64,000 nucleotides of DNA from Microbacterium sp. (lineage in GTDB: Bacteria > Actinomycetota > Actinomycetes > Actinomycetales > Microbacteriaceae), in NCBI RefSeq assembly GCF_017305435.1, contig NZ_JAFKIP010000009.1, positions 1 through 64,000 on the forward strand. The letters are read 5' to 3'. A program made the position numbers and the translations under genes. The notes under the pieces were generated by a model. That model did not search any database. It was given only the letters and a program-made list of their open reading frames with translations, and was not told the origin of the DNA. Shown here piece by piece: positions 16,960 through 25,222 of the stretch (the first letter of the stretch is position 1; every line of letters starts with the position of its first letter).

Positions 16960-17805
16960 ATGCGCGAACAGGACACCGGGCTCCGGCAGGGGTTCGAGGA
17001 TTCGGAGGGGCTGCGCGCCCTGTTGAACCGGCTGTACGAGGCTGGCCGGGGAGCCTGGCGGGAGGACCCGGAGGCGGCGGCATTGATGCGGCACGCGGCC
17101 GAGAAGTATGCCGCGCTGGCGAAGAAGCATGGTCTGGACCCGTGGGAGGCGGCGGGGGCCGCATTCGACGCGATGCGCAACGCTTCCGTCAGGAATGCCG
17201 ACGACCCGTGGGCGATGGTCACCCACGCCGTCCGGATCACCTGCGTTGCCGAGGAACGCGGCCAAGGGCTGCTGTGCTCGACCGGCCGCGCCCGCCGACC
17301 GCACTACTCGGTGTTCCACGATGCCGAGCGGTTCTCCGACCGGGAGAACGTGCTGACCGACTACCACCCCGCCTTCCAGACACCGCCGCCCGACGACGAA
17401 CCCGAGCCAGATGCCGGAGGGCAGACGACCAGTGTCGGATCGGCCGTCGAGGACACGATCGCCCTGTTCACGCTGCTGGGCTGGCCGGCAGCCACCGCCC
17501 GCGCCGGGATCGAGTATGTCTGCGCCCGCCTGGCCGAGGCGTCCTCTCGTGCGGCGGCGTTCGAGGCACTGCGCCGCGACTACCACGCCCGCGTTCTGCT
17601 GGGCGTCCCCGGTCCGTCGTGGGTGGCGATGCTGCGCACGGTGCTCGGCAACCCCGATCCGGATCTCGCTCATATCGGCGCCGGCCGTGGCGTGCTGCTG
17701 CGTCTGCTGATCGGCGAACCGCTGCGCGCTCTCCTGGCCGACGACCGTCTCCTGGCGGAGGTGGTTCTTTCCACACCCGGAAGCCCGGGGAGGCGTCGTG
17801 AGTAG
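16960..17805 (+). CDS. Conserved-looking element protein of unknown function (281 aa)
   Basis: Reading from the ATG at 16960, which follows an AGGAGGT ribosome site, gives 281 residues. It is soluble, mostly helical and acidic, with LRALLNRLYEAGRGAW near the N terminus, a basic middle (CSTGRARRPHYSVF) and a helical C-terminal half ending in a leucine-rich stretch. I recognise no family. An ATG at 16885 is also in frame but would place the leader hairpin inside coding sequence. Its last 8 bp overlap the ParB-like gene, so both are co-translated. Confidence 0.65.
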   Translation: MREQDTGLRQGFEDSEGLRALLNRLYEAGRGAWREDPEAAALMRHAAEKYAALAKKHGLDPWEAAGAAFDAMRNASVRNADDPWAMVTHAVRITCVAEERGQGLLCSTGRARRPHYSVFHDAERFSDRENVLTDYHPAFQTPPPDDEPEPDAGGQTTSVGSAVEDTIALFTLLGWPAATARAGIEYVCARLAEASSRAAAFEALRRDYHARVLLGVPGPSWVAMLRTVLGNPDPDLAHIGAGRGVLLRLLIGEPLRALLADDRLLAEVVLSTPGSPGRRRE

Positions 17806-18865
17806 CGGCCTCGGGCACATCGAGCTGGAACGCACTCTCGATTCGATCAACGTCGGGCGCCGTCACCGGCAGGACCTGGGCGACATCGACGCCCTCGCGA
17901 CGTCCATTGATGAGAACGGAGTCTTGCAGATCATCACGATCGACCCGGACGGCAATCTCGTGTGCGGGCAGCGCCGCTACGCCGCGATGCGCAAGCTCGG
18001 CTGGAAGACGACCGATGTGTGGGTGCGGCCCGGGATCACCGACCGGCTCGGAGAGCTGCTGGCCGAGCAGGACGACAACGCGCTGCACAAGCCGCTCACC
18101 CTCACCGAATCCGCCGCCCTCTACCGCGAATACAAGGCGCTGCTGGCTGAGGACGCCACCAGGAGGCAGGAATCGACCCGCTTCGCCGCCGGCGGCCAGA
18201 ACCCTAGAGCGAACGGTGGGGCCACCGTGGCCCCACCGTGGAACGAGCCGGCGGGGAAGAGCCGCGAGCAGGCTGCCCTCATGGTCACCGGCCGCAACTC
18301 CTACACGAGCCTGGAACGCATCGGCGAGCTGCAGCGCCTCGCCGCCGACGACACCCAGCCCGCCACCGTCCGGGAGCGCGCCGCCGCCGAACTGGAAGGC
18401 ATCGACGCAGGCGGGTCGATCACCGCCGCCCACCAGCGCACCCGTATGGAACGGTCCCTCGCCGAGCTCGACGAGCTCGCCGCCGACCTCTCCGCACCCG
18501 ACGCGATCCGCGCTCGTGCCGCGCAGGACGCGACCGCGTTGCGGGCTGCGGACACGCAGATGCGAGCGGCGGACCTGGAACGCCTCGCCGCCGACGCGCT
18601 GGCCCGGATACGCGGGAGCAAGAAGCGCGGCAAGAGCACCCGTCCGGCCGCAATCCCGATCTTGCCGGGAACGATGACGCTGCGGGCATTCGTGCTCACC
18701 TGGGATGAGCTGGCCGGATGGTGGGAGCGCGCCGACCCGGCAGAGGTCGGCCCGGCACTGACCGAGGAGCAATGGGAACGGTTCGCCGCGACCGTGGCCG
18801 GTACGGTCGCGTTCGCCGAGGCGGCCGACGCCGCACGCCGACAGGGCGAACTCCGTAGCGCCTGA
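17798..18865 (+). CDS. ParB/Srx N-terminal domain protein
   Basis: A 355-residue protein. Residues about 10-90 form a ParB-type nuclease/CTPase fold: INVGRRHRQDLGDIDALATSIDENGVLQ, then VCGQRRYAAMRKLGW, the C-box-like G-Q-R-R-Y. A basic, glutamate-rich helical part follows (about 110-290) with an Arg/Lys cluster KKRGKSTR, and the C terminus is acidic and tryptophan-rich. It may act in partition or maintenance of the excised element. No ParA gene is adjacent, so transcriptional or transfer-related roles are also possible. Its start GTG overlaps the upstream gene. Confidence 0.75.
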   Translation: MSSGLGHIELERTLDSINVGRRHRQDLGDIDALATSIDENGVLQIITIDPDGNLVCGQRRYAAMRKLGWKTTDVWVRPGITDRLGELLAEQDDNALHKPLTLTESAALYREYKALLAEDATRRQESTRFAAGGQNPRANGGATVAPPWNEPAGKSREQAALMVTGRNSYTSLERIGELQRLAADDTQPATVRERAAAELEGIDAGGSITAAHQRTRMERSLAELDELAADLSAPDAIRARAAQDATALRAADTQMRAADLERLAADALARIRGSKKRGKSTRPAAIPILPGTMTLRAFVLTWDELAGWWERADPAEVGPALTEEQWERFAATVAGTVAFAEAADAARRQGELRSA

Positions 18866-18884
18866 CCCGCGGCTGGTCTCGCGT

Positions 18885-18930
18885 CGCGCACCTTCCTGGC
18901 GAGATTCGTTCGCCCACTCTGGAAGGCATC
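18885..18930 (+). promoter_or_regulatory. Leader with CGCACCT box and sequestered ribosome site (gene at 18935)
   Basis: CGCGCACCTTCC is followed by a fold in which CCTTCC (18891-18896) pairs with the ribosome site GGAAGG (18921-18926) and GGCGA (18898-18902) pairs with TCGCC (18910-18914) in an inner hairpin with a 7-nt loop. This is the outer-stem plus inner-hairpin plan seen at other leaders of the element. Confidence 0.55.
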
Positions 18931-18934
18931 CCCC

Positions 18935-19624
18935 GTGATGGACCCTGCCGCCGACCGTCGCCGTCGCCGCCTGCTCTTCGCCGCCATCGCCGGCGGTCTC
19001 GCCCTGCTCCTCCTTGTCGGCCTCGGCATGTACGGCCTGCTGCGGGGCCCGGCCACCAATGGGCCCGACCCGGAAGAATCGGCCTCACCTGCCGCCGCGA
19101 CGCCCGCCCCATCGGCGGCCGCGCCGAGCTCGCCCGAGCCGATCCCGGCCCTATCCGACCCGGAGGGGTTCGCGCGGCAGGTCGCGCAGGCGCTGTTCAC
19201 CTGGGACACGAGTTCGGGTCTGGAACCATCGGACTACGCGCAGGTGCTCGCGGACGCGGCCGACACCACGGAGGCCAACGCACTCGCGACCGACGTGCGC
19301 ACCTACCTCCCCAGCCCCGAGGCGTGGGCGCAACTGCGGACCTATCAGACCCGGCAACGGCTCACCATCGACAGCGTCGTGGTACCGGAGGCGTGGGCGA
19401 CCGCCGAGGCGCAGGCCGCGCCGGGCCAGATTCCACGCGGCGCCACCGCCTACACGATCGAGGGCACACGGCACAGGACCGGCATCTGGAGCACGGAGCC
19501 CGTCGAAGCGTCGCGGCCGGTGTCGTTCACCGTGTTCATCGTCTGCACGCCACCCGCACCCGAGTTCCGCGCGGACATGTGCCGGCTGCTGCGACTATCC
19601 GCACTCGCCAACCCCCTCCGCTGA
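18935..19624 (+). CDS. Single-pass membrane protein of the transfer apparatus
   Basis: A 229-residue protein (228 from the ATG at 18938): a short basic N terminus (RRRRR), one membrane helix (about residues 14-37), a Pro/Ala/Ser-rich linker (about 45-75) and a soluble extracytoplasmic domain. The arrangement is that of VirB8/TcpC-type assembly factors, whose soluble domain adopts an NTF2-like fold, but I see no diagnostic motif, so this is by topology and position only. The next gene encodes the cell-wall hydrolase of the same apparatus, 12 bp downstream. Confidence 0.6.
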   Translation: MMDPAADRRRRRLLFAAIAGGLALLLLVGLGMYGLLRGPATNGPDPEESASPAAATPAPSAAAPSSPEPIPALSDPEGFARQVAQALFTWDTSSGLEPSDYAQVLADAADTTEANALATDVRTYLPSPEAWAQLRTYQTRQRLTIDSVVVPEAWATAEAQAAPGQIPRGATAYTIEGTRHRTGIWSTEPVEASRPVSFTVFIVCTPPAPEFRADMCRLLRLSALANPLR

Positions 19625-19636
19625 GCCAGGGTCGTC

Positions 19637-20830
19637 ATGGTGAAGAAACTGCTCGCGCTCGCCGCCGCCCTGCTGTGCTTCGGCCCCTCGGCCGGGCTGA
19701 TCGGCGTCGGGGTACTGATGAACCCGGCCGCCACCGCTTCCTGCCTTCCTGGCTCGCTCATCGTTGGCCCGATCCCGGACTCGTTGACCGCGACCACCAA
19801 AGACGGCACGACGATCACGCTGAACAAAGTCCAGCTCACCCACGCGGCCACGATCATCACGGTCGGCGGCCAGACCGCCGGCATCGGCCGCTCCGGTGTG
19901 GTCGTCGCGCTCATGGCCGGCCTCACCGAGACGAGCTTGCGGATGCTCGCCAACACCGGCTCCTACCCCGAGTCCGCGAACTACCCCAACGACGGCAACG
20001 GATCGGACCATGACTCGTTGGGCTTGTTCCAGATGCGGCCGGCCTCGAGCTGGGGCACCGTCGCCGAGCTCATGGACCCGAACTATCAGGCCCGCGCGTT
20101 CTACGGCGGACAGACCGGCCCGAACTACCCCTCACCGCGGGGCCTGCTGGACATCCCCGGCTGGCAGCAGATGGACCCCGGCGAAGCTGCCCAGGCCGTC
20201 GAGGTATCGGCCTACCCGGACAGATACCAGAACTACCAGCCCGTCGCCGAGGCCATCCTGACCACTCTCACCCACCCTGCCGCCAGCGGCAGCAGCGGCA
20301 GCAGCGACGGCAACACCGCACCGCTGGTCGTGCCGGAGACCCGCCGCATCGTCTTTCCACTGCCGGAAGGCACCTGGGTGCGCACCGACCCATTCGGGTG
20401 GCGCACCGACCCGATCAACGGGGAACGGGCCTTCCACTCCGGCAGTGACTTCGCCGCCCCGGACGGCACCCCCATCTATGCGATCGCGGACGGCGTCGTG
20501 GTCCGCGCCGACTACAGCGACTCCGGCGGCGGCGTGATCGTCATCGAGCACACCGTCCAAGGTCAGCGCGTCGCCTCTTACTACATCCATATGTGGCAGA
20601 CCGGCATCCATGTAGCGGTCGGCGAGACGGTCAGCGCCGGACAGCACATCGGCGACGTCGGCTCCTCCGGCCACTCGACCGGGCCGCACCTCCACGTAGA
20701 GATCCATCCTGGCGGCGCGAACGAGCCCGCCGTCGACGCCGACGCCTGGCTCACCGAACACGGCGCCGAACGCATCCAGGCCGGCGACACCGCCCCGGCC
20801 GCCTGCACCCTGGCAGGAGGTTCCCACTGA
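19637..20830 (+). CDS. Bifunctional transglycosylase-like / M23 peptidase cell-wall hydrolase
   Basis: A 397-residue exported protein with an N-terminal membrane/signal helix (residues 4-30). The first domain (about 70-205) contains ALMAGLTETSLRML and DHDSLGLFQMRP, resembling lysozyme-like lytic transglycosylase folds with a catalytic glutamate candidate in LTETS. After a Ser/Gly linker, the second domain is an M23 peptidase: HSGSDFAAP holds the first zinc His and Asp, and GPHLHVEIHPGG the H-x-H. Such two-domain enzymes open peptidoglycan for conjugative DNA transfer in Gram-positive bacteria. Its stop overlaps the next ATG. Confidence 0.88.
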   Translation: MVKKLLALAAALLCFGPSAGLIGVGVLMNPAATASCLPGSLIVGPIPDSLTATTKDGTTITLNKVQLTHAATIITVGGQTAGIGRSGVVVALMAGLTETSLRMLANTGSYPESANYPNDGNGSDHDSLGLFQMRPASSWGTVAELMDPNYQARAFYGGQTGPNYPSPRGLLDIPGWQQMDPGEAAQAVEVSAYPDRYQNYQPVAEAILTTLTHPAASGSSGSSDGNTAPLVVPETRRIVFPLPEGTWVRTDPFGWRTDPINGERAFHSGSDFAAPDGTPIYAIADGVVVRADYSDSGGGVIVIEHTVQGQRVASYYIHMWQTGIHVAVGETVSAGQHIGDVGSSGHSTGPHLHVEIHPGGANEPAVDADAWLTEHGAERIQAGDTAPAACTLAGGSH

Positions 20831-21096
20831 TGGACGTGTTCCCCAACTTCGGCGGCGTCGGCGGCTCCGGCGAGCTGCGCTCCATCGTCGGCGCGCTGCT
20901 GATGTTCGTCCTCATCATCGCTGTGCTCATGCTCATCGTCTGCGCGATCGTGTGGGCGGTCGCCTCCGCACATGGCAACTACCAAGCCGCCACGAAAGCC
21001 CGTACCGGCCTCTGGGTCGCCGTCGGCGCCGCAGCGCTGGCCGGTGCCGGGGTGGCCTGGCTCAACTTCCTCCTCGACGTCGGCACCCAGCTTTAG
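20830..21096 (+). CDS. DUF6112-like small membrane protein, copy 1
   Basis: An 88-residue protein from the ATG at 20830 that overlaps the previous stop. Two membrane helices (about 20-45 and 62-85) are separated by a short charged loop, and the N terminus holds PNFGGVGGSGELRSIVGALL. The VirB2-like two-helix layout suggests a pilin-like or channel subunit. A second related protein follows (21165), sharing ELRSIVGA/QLRTIVGA and a GAA...A-x-V-x-x-x-N-F pattern near the end, pointing to ancient duplication. Confidence 0.75.
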   Translation: MDVFPNFGGVGGSGELRSIVGALLMFVLIIAVLMLIVCAIVWAVASAHGNYQAATKARTGLWVAVGAAALAGAGVAWLNFLLDVGTQL

Positions 21097-21117
21097 AACG
21101 ATGCGCGGAGTCGTCGG

Positions 21118-21160
21118 GCGCACCTGACCGCCGAGAACCCTCTCGCAACTGTCAAGGAGC
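21118..21160 (+). promoter_or_regulatory. Leader with CGCACCT box and sequestered ribosome site (gene at 21165)
   Basis: GCGCACCTGAC is followed by an inner hairpin CGAGA (21132-21136)/TCTCG (21141-21145) with an ACCC loop. CCTGAC (21123-21128) pairs with GTC-a-AGG (21151-21157), which includes the AAGGAG ribosome site. The start codon GTG is at 21165. Confidence 0.6.
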
Positions 21161-21164
21161 AACC

Positions 21165-21434
21165 GTGATCAACATCGACCCCAACGGCACCGGCCTTCCC
21201 GGCATCGAGCAACTGCGCACCATCGTCGGCGCGGTGATGACCGTGGGCCTGATCCTCTCCGTCCTCGCGCTCATCATCAGTGCGATCATCTGGGGTTTCG
21301 GCGCCAACTCCTCCAACCCGCACCTCGCCTCGCGTGGCAAGGTCGGCGTCCTCGTGTCCTGCGGGGCCGCGATCATCTGCGGCGCGTCGGTGACGTTGGT
21401 GAACTTCTTCTGGGGCGTGGGGCAGTCGGTATGA
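21165..21434 (+). CDS. DUF6112-like small membrane protein, copy 2
   Basis: An 89-residue protein from GTG 21165, preceded by AAGGAG. Two membrane helices (about 20-45 and 60-85), with GIEQLRTIVGAVMTVG in the first half and VNFFWGVG near the end. Related in layout and in several positions to the upstream 88-residue protein, so the two could form a hetero-oligomeric pilin or channel component next to the TrbL/VirB6-like protein. Unlike its paralogue it has its own structured leader, which may set the ratio of the two. Confidence 0.75.
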   Translation: MINIDPNGTGLPGIEQLRTIVGAVMTVGLILSVLALIISAIIWGFGANSSNPHLASRGKVGVLVSCGAAIICGASVTLVNFFWGVGQSV

Positions 21435-21464
21435 GCCCGCGTGCCGCGGGCCCGGTCGACCGGG
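21435..21464. repeat. Two adjacent intergenic dyads before the TrbL-like gene
   Basis: GCCCGCG (21435-21441) and CGCGGGC (21445-21451) form a 7-bp hairpin with a 3-nt loop. CCCGGTCGACCGGG (21451-21464) is a perfect 14-bp palindrome sharing one base with it. Both fit in the 40 bp between the DUF6112 copy 2 and the next start. They could act in mRNA processing or as a protein site. Confidence 0.45.
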
Positions 21465-21474
21465 AGCCGGACCG

Positions 21475-22878
21475 ATGAGCGTCTGCGATGTCCCGGTGAT
21501 CGCCTCGGTCTGCGACGCCGTGGGCGAAGGGACCGCGTCGTTGATCGCGGCCCCGTTCGACTGGCTCGCGCAGGCGATGGGACAGGCGGCCGGCTGGTTG
21601 TTCACCGCGGTGTGGGGCGTGTTCGACAGCACGACCCTGGTGGATGTCACCAAGCCCGAGTACGTCGGGGTCTACAACATCCTGTTCGGCATCGCGATCT
21701 TCCTCTTCCTGATCTTCTTCTGCCTCCAGCTCATCACCGGGCTCATCCACCGCGACCCGACCGCCCTGTCCCGCGCGGCGCTCGGCCTGGCGAAATCGGT
21801 GCTGGGCTCGTTCCTGCTCCTCACCCTCACCGGACTGCTGCTGGAAGTCACCGACCAGCTCTGCGTCGGCATCGTGCAGGCCACCGGAAACACCATGTCC
21901 GGGATGGGCGACCGGATCGCGCTGCTCGCGGCCGGGCTGACGACCATCAACATCAGCGCCCCCGGCGTCGGCGCGATCATCACGATCTTCCTCGGCGGGC
22001 TCGCCATCTCCGCGGCAGCGATCGTGTGGTTCTCCCTGCTCATCCGCAAGGCCCTGCTGCTGGTCGCCATCGTGTTCGGCCCCATTGCCCTCGCCGGGGC
22101 GACGTGGGATGCGACCAAGGGATGGTTCGCCAAGTGGGCGACATTCGTGATCGCCCTGATCTTCAGCAAGCTGGTCCTGGTCGTGATCTTCCTGGTCGCG
22201 ATCGCCCAGGTGTCGGCGCCGATCGAGGCGGACCTGGCTTCTATCTCCGACCCCATCGCCGGGGTCGTCCTGATGGCGATCGCGGCGTTCGCGCCATACA
22301 TCACCTACAAGTTCCTGTCGTTCGTGGGCATCGACATGTACCACGCGATGAGCTCGGAGCAGGAGGCGAAGCAGGCGCTCAACCGGCCCGTCCCGGTTCC
22401 TTCCGCCCCGTCCGCGGACAGCGCGAAGAAGGTGCTCGACGGTGGCGGATCACCGGCAGGCGGCAGCTCGGGTGCGACCCCGCCAGGCGGCCCGTCCTCA
22501 GCAGGCGGGGGCGCGTCCGCATCCGCCGGAGCGGGCTCGAGCTCGGCCGCCGGGAGCGGCGCTGCGGCCTCCGGTGCCGGAGGCGGAGCCGCCGGAGCAG
22601 GAGCAGGGGCGGCGGGCGCGGGTGCTGCTGCCGGGCCGATCGGTGTCGCCGCAGTCGCGGGAGCCGCAGTCATGAAGGCCGCGGCGACCGCCGGACCCAA
22701 AGCAGGGGCCGCGGTCGGCGGCGCCGCCGAAGGCCACGCCGGTGCCGCCACGGAGCAGGCGCCACCACCCCAGATGCCGCCCTCGCAGCCAATTCCGCCC
22801 TCATCGAGCACGCCCGCCTCTGCCACTCCCCGGCAGGCCGACCCGCCGCCGACCACGACCGCCTCCGGGAAGGAATAG
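21475..22878 (+). CDS. TrbL/VirB6-like polytopic conjugation protein
   Basis: A 467-residue protein. The first 300 residues contain about seven or eight membrane helices, with an N-terminal amphipathic region and a central FSLLIRKALLLVAIVFGPIAL segment like the conserved core of TrbL/VirB6 proteins, which form the inner-membrane channel. The C-terminal 150 residues are low-complexity Gly/Ala/Ser/Pro and probably extend into the cytosol. It follows two DUF6112 proteins and precedes SCO6880 and VirB4-like ATPase genes, the normal order of an actinobacterial type IV system. Confidence 0.85.
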   Translation: MSVCDVPVIASVCDAVGEGTASLIAAPFDWLAQAMGQAAGWLFTAVWGVFDSTTLVDVTKPEYVGVYNILFGIAIFLFLIFFCLQLITGLIHRDPTALSRAALGLAKSVLGSFLLLTLTGLLLEVTDQLCVGIVQATGNTMSGMGDRIALLAAGLTTINISAPGVGAIITIFLGGLAISAAAIVWFSLLIRKALLLVAIVFGPIALAGATWDATKGWFAKWATFVIALIFSKLVLVVIFLVAIAQVSAPIEADLASISDPIAGVVLMAIAAFAPYITYKFLSFVGIDMYHAMSSEQEAKQALNRPVPVPSAPSADSAKKVLDGGGSPAGGSSGATPPGGPSSAGGGASASAGAGSSSAAGSGAAASGAGGGAAGAGAGAAGAGAAAGPIGVAAVAGAAVMKAAATAGPKAGAAVGGAAEGHAGAATEQAPPPQMPPSQPIPPSSSTPASATPRQADPPPTTTASGKE

Positions 22879-22881
22879 CCG

Positions 22882-24345
22882 ATGACCACCCACGACCAGG
22901 GCACCGGGTATGCGCTTGCGCCGGTGCAGTTCTCCCGCCTCACCCGCCGTGGTGTTCTGCTCGGCCTGTCGCTGCCGCAGCTCATCGTCCTCGGCTTCGC
23001 GATCCTCACCGTCGTCGCCGCCCTCTACACGGCAGGCGGCATGGGATTGGCGTGGACCTCGCCGCTGTGGGGCGCCTCGGCGCTGCTCGCGGTGGTCCCG
23101 GCTGGCGGGCGCAAGGTGGTCGAGTGGGTACCGATCATGGCCCGCTGGGTCTGGCGGGCCTACCTCGGCCAGCTCCTCTTCCGCCGCCGCATCGTGCGAC
23201 CCCGCCCTGCGGGCACGCTCGCCCTGCCCGGCGACGCGGCCGCCTTGCGGGAATGGGAGGACCCCGAGACCGGGGCCGCGATGATCCACGACCCGCGCGC
23301 GCAGACCCTCACCGCCATCCTCGGCGTCTCCCATCCCGCCTTCGTCCTGCTGGACCCCGGCGAGCAACAGCGCCGCGTCTCCGGCTGGGGCCGCGTCCTG
23401 GCCTCCGCGTGCCGTTCCGGGCGCATCGCCCGCATCCAGGTATCCGAGCGCACCCTGCCCGACTCCGGCACAGGGCTTGCGGAGTGGTGGCGCACCCACG
23501 GCACCGACGACGGCTCGTGGGCTGCGACCACCTACAAGGAACTGATCGACCGGGCCGGCCCCGCCGGTGAGCGGCACGCCACGACCATCAGCCTCGCCTT
23601 GGACATGAAGGCCGCCGCCCGGCAGATCCGCACCGCCGGCGGCGGGATGCGCGGTGCCGCCGCGGTGCTGAGACAGGAGATGACGACGCTGACGACCGCG
23701 CTGCGCGCCGCGGAGCTCACATCGACCGGGTGGCTCACGCCCGGCGAGGTCGCGGTCATCCTCCGCTCGGCCTACGACCCTGCCGCAGCTCCCGCGCTGG
23801 AACGCCACGGTGCGCTGGGCCGTGACCTCGCCACGGCCGGGCCGGTTGCGGTCACCGAGACCTGGGAGCGGCTGCGCTCCGATTCTGCGTTCCACGCGGT
23901 GCTGTGGGTGACGGAGTGGCCGAGGTCGCAGGTCTATCCCGGCTTCCTGGCCCCGCTGGTGCTGTCCAACGGCATCCTGCGAGTCCTCGCCCTGCACTAC
24001 ACCCCGGTACGTGCCGACCAGGCCGCACGGGACCTGCGGAAGAAGAAGACCGAGCTCATCTCCGATGCCGCCCAGCGCCGCCGCATCGGGCAGGTCGAGG
24101 ACGCCTCCGCCTCCGCTGAGCTCGGCGATGTGCTCCAGCAGGAGGCCGACCTGACCGCCGGGCACGGCGTCCTGCGCGTCACCGGTCTCGTCTCCGTCTC
24201 CGCGCCGACCGCAGAGGAGCTCGACGCGGCCGTGGCTGCGATCGAGCAGGCCGCCATCCAAGCGTCCTGCGAGACCCGCCGGCTCGTCGGCCAGCAAGCC
24301 CAGGCGTTCACCGCCGCGGCGCTGCCGCTGTGCCGGAACGTCTGA
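22882..24345 (+). CDS. SCO6880-family conjugation protein
   Basis: A 487-residue protein. Two membrane helices near the N terminus (about 35-75), after the sequence FSRLTRRGVLLGLSLPQLIVLG, look like the PrgI/VirB3-type module. The remaining soluble part (about 100-480) resembles the SCO6880 family and corresponds in role to the N-terminal, non-ATPase half of VirB4: it lacks Walker motifs, while the ATPase half is encoded two genes downstream. Start ATG at 22882, three bases after the preceding stop, so coupled. It ends just before a CGCACCTTCC leader. Confidence 0.82.
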   Translation: MTTHDQGTGYALAPVQFSRLTRRGVLLGLSLPQLIVLGFAILTVVAALYTAGGMGLAWTSPLWGASALLAVVPAGGRKVVEWVPIMARWVWRAYLGQLLFRRRIVRPRPAGTLALPGDAAALREWEDPETGAAMIHDPRAQTLTAILGVSHPAFVLLDPGEQQRRVSGWGRVLASACRSGRIARIQVSERTLPDSGTGLAEWWRTHGTDDGSWAATTYKELIDRAGPAGERHATTISLALDMKAAARQIRTAGGGMRGAAAVLRQEMTTLTTALRAAELTSTGWLTPGEVAVILRSAYDPAAAPALERHGALGRDLATAGPVAVTETWERLRSDSAFHAVLWVTEWPRSQVYPGFLAPLVLSNGILRVLALHYTPVRADQAARDLRKKKTELISDAAQRRRIGQVEDASASAELGDVLQQEADLTAGHGVLRVTGLVSVSAPTAEELDAAVAAIEQAAIQASCETRRLVGQQAQAFTAAALPLCRNV

Positions 24346-24367
24346 GCTGCACCGTTTGAACCCGGCG

Positions 24368-24412
24368 GCGCACCTTCCAGGCAAACCCGTCCCGGATGTG
24401 TGAGGAGCCCTG
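24368..24412 (+). promoter_or_regulatory. Leader with CGCACCT box (gene at 24416), weak pairing
   Basis: GCGCACCTTCC starts at 24368, 48 nt before the ATG at 24416, and TGAGGAG is the ribosome site. CTTC (24374-24377) can pair with GAGG (24402-24405), including one G-U pair, and CAC/GTG can also pair, but the fold is clearly weaker than at other leaders. Listed because the box is well conserved in sequence and position. Confidence 0.4.
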
Positions 24413-24415
24413 ACC

Positions 24416-25222
24416 ATGCCGACCTTCGATGACCCGGTGAAGGACGCCGCCGAGGCGTCGGCCGCGCTGCGCGGCCTCGCCCACGCGACCCGCGTTTTTG
24501 ACAGCCCGGCCGACACCTACCCGGTGATCGGCGATCTGCTTTACGGGGTCCGGTCGCTGCGGCAGGTGCTCGACCAGGTCGCCGCCGTTCACCTCGGCCA
24601 CAGCGCCCAGGCTCGCGACGACGCCGGCAGCCGGGCCGCCGGCGCGACATCGGCTCTCGCCGCCGCGGACGAGCTGCACCAGGCCGCCTCGCTGCTGGAC
24701 ACCGTGGAACGGCGGCTCGACGCCGCCTCCCAGCACTCCGGCCGCATCGCCCGGCACCCGGCCGGACCCGGCAACGCACTCCCGCCGAGCACGGCGGCTC
24801 AGGTCGGCACGCCGAGGCCGCGGTGGATCAGTGTCGTGTTCCTCCAGAGCGAGGAGGCCGACACGGTGCTGGACCTCATCGCCAAGGAGGGCACGGATGC
24901 CGCAATCGAGCATCTGGCCGGGCACGATTTCGGCGAGGAGACCACGCAGGCGGCCCTCGCCAACGGGTACGTCTACGACGCTCCGCCACGCGGAGCGCTG
25001 GACCGGGCGGCGAGCAAGGACGCCTACACGTTGACCTACAGCCCGTTCCTCGGGCACGTCTCCCTGCTTCGCGAGTACGACGCCCTGCCCGACCCTGCAC
25101 TGATCGGCATCGAGAACCTGCACCCGATACCGGCCAATGCCCGGCAGCGGACGGATGCCCGCACCGGCTGGTTCGAGCGGGCTCCGGGCCTGCCCCGGCC
25201 GGGCAGGGGGCTGTCGCTGTGA
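24416..25222 (+). CDS. Element protein of unknown function between SCO6880 and VirB4-like genes
   Basis: A 268-residue soluble protein. The first 130 residues are helical and alanine-rich with heptad-like spacing (DELHQAASLLDTVERRLDAA); the second part (about 140-268) is a mixed domain with WISVVFLQSEEADTVLDLI and a basic, proline-rich tail. No family is recognised. The end overlaps the next GTG, so it is translated together with the VirB4-like ATPase. It may be an accessory factor of that ATPase. Confidence 0.6.
   Translation: MPTFDDPVKDAAEASAALRGLAHATRVFDSPADTYPVIGDLLYGVRSLRQVLDQVAAVHLGHSAQARDDAGSRAAGATSALAAADELHQAASLLDTVERRLDAASQHSGRIARHPAGPGNALPPSTAAQVGTPRPRWISVVFLQSEEADTVLDLIAKEGTDAAIEHLAGHDFGEETTQAALANGYVYDAPPRGALDRAASKDAYTLTYSPFLGHVSLLREYDALPDPALIGIENLHPIPANARQRTDARTGWFERAPGLPRPGRGLSL

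Noticed and set aside
16198-17850. 550-codon leftward frame opposite several element genes
   Set aside because: Runs across four coupled plus-strand genes with good starts; no motif in the product.
20383-23490. Further GCGCACC strings inside coding genes
   Set aside because: They lack the following T and any nearby ribosome site or start codon, so they are not counted as leader boxes.
22801-24516. 571-codon leftward frame opposite the SCO6880 gene
   Set aside because: Composition is low-complexity and the plus-strand protein is a recognised family; no ribosome site and no domain on the minus strand.
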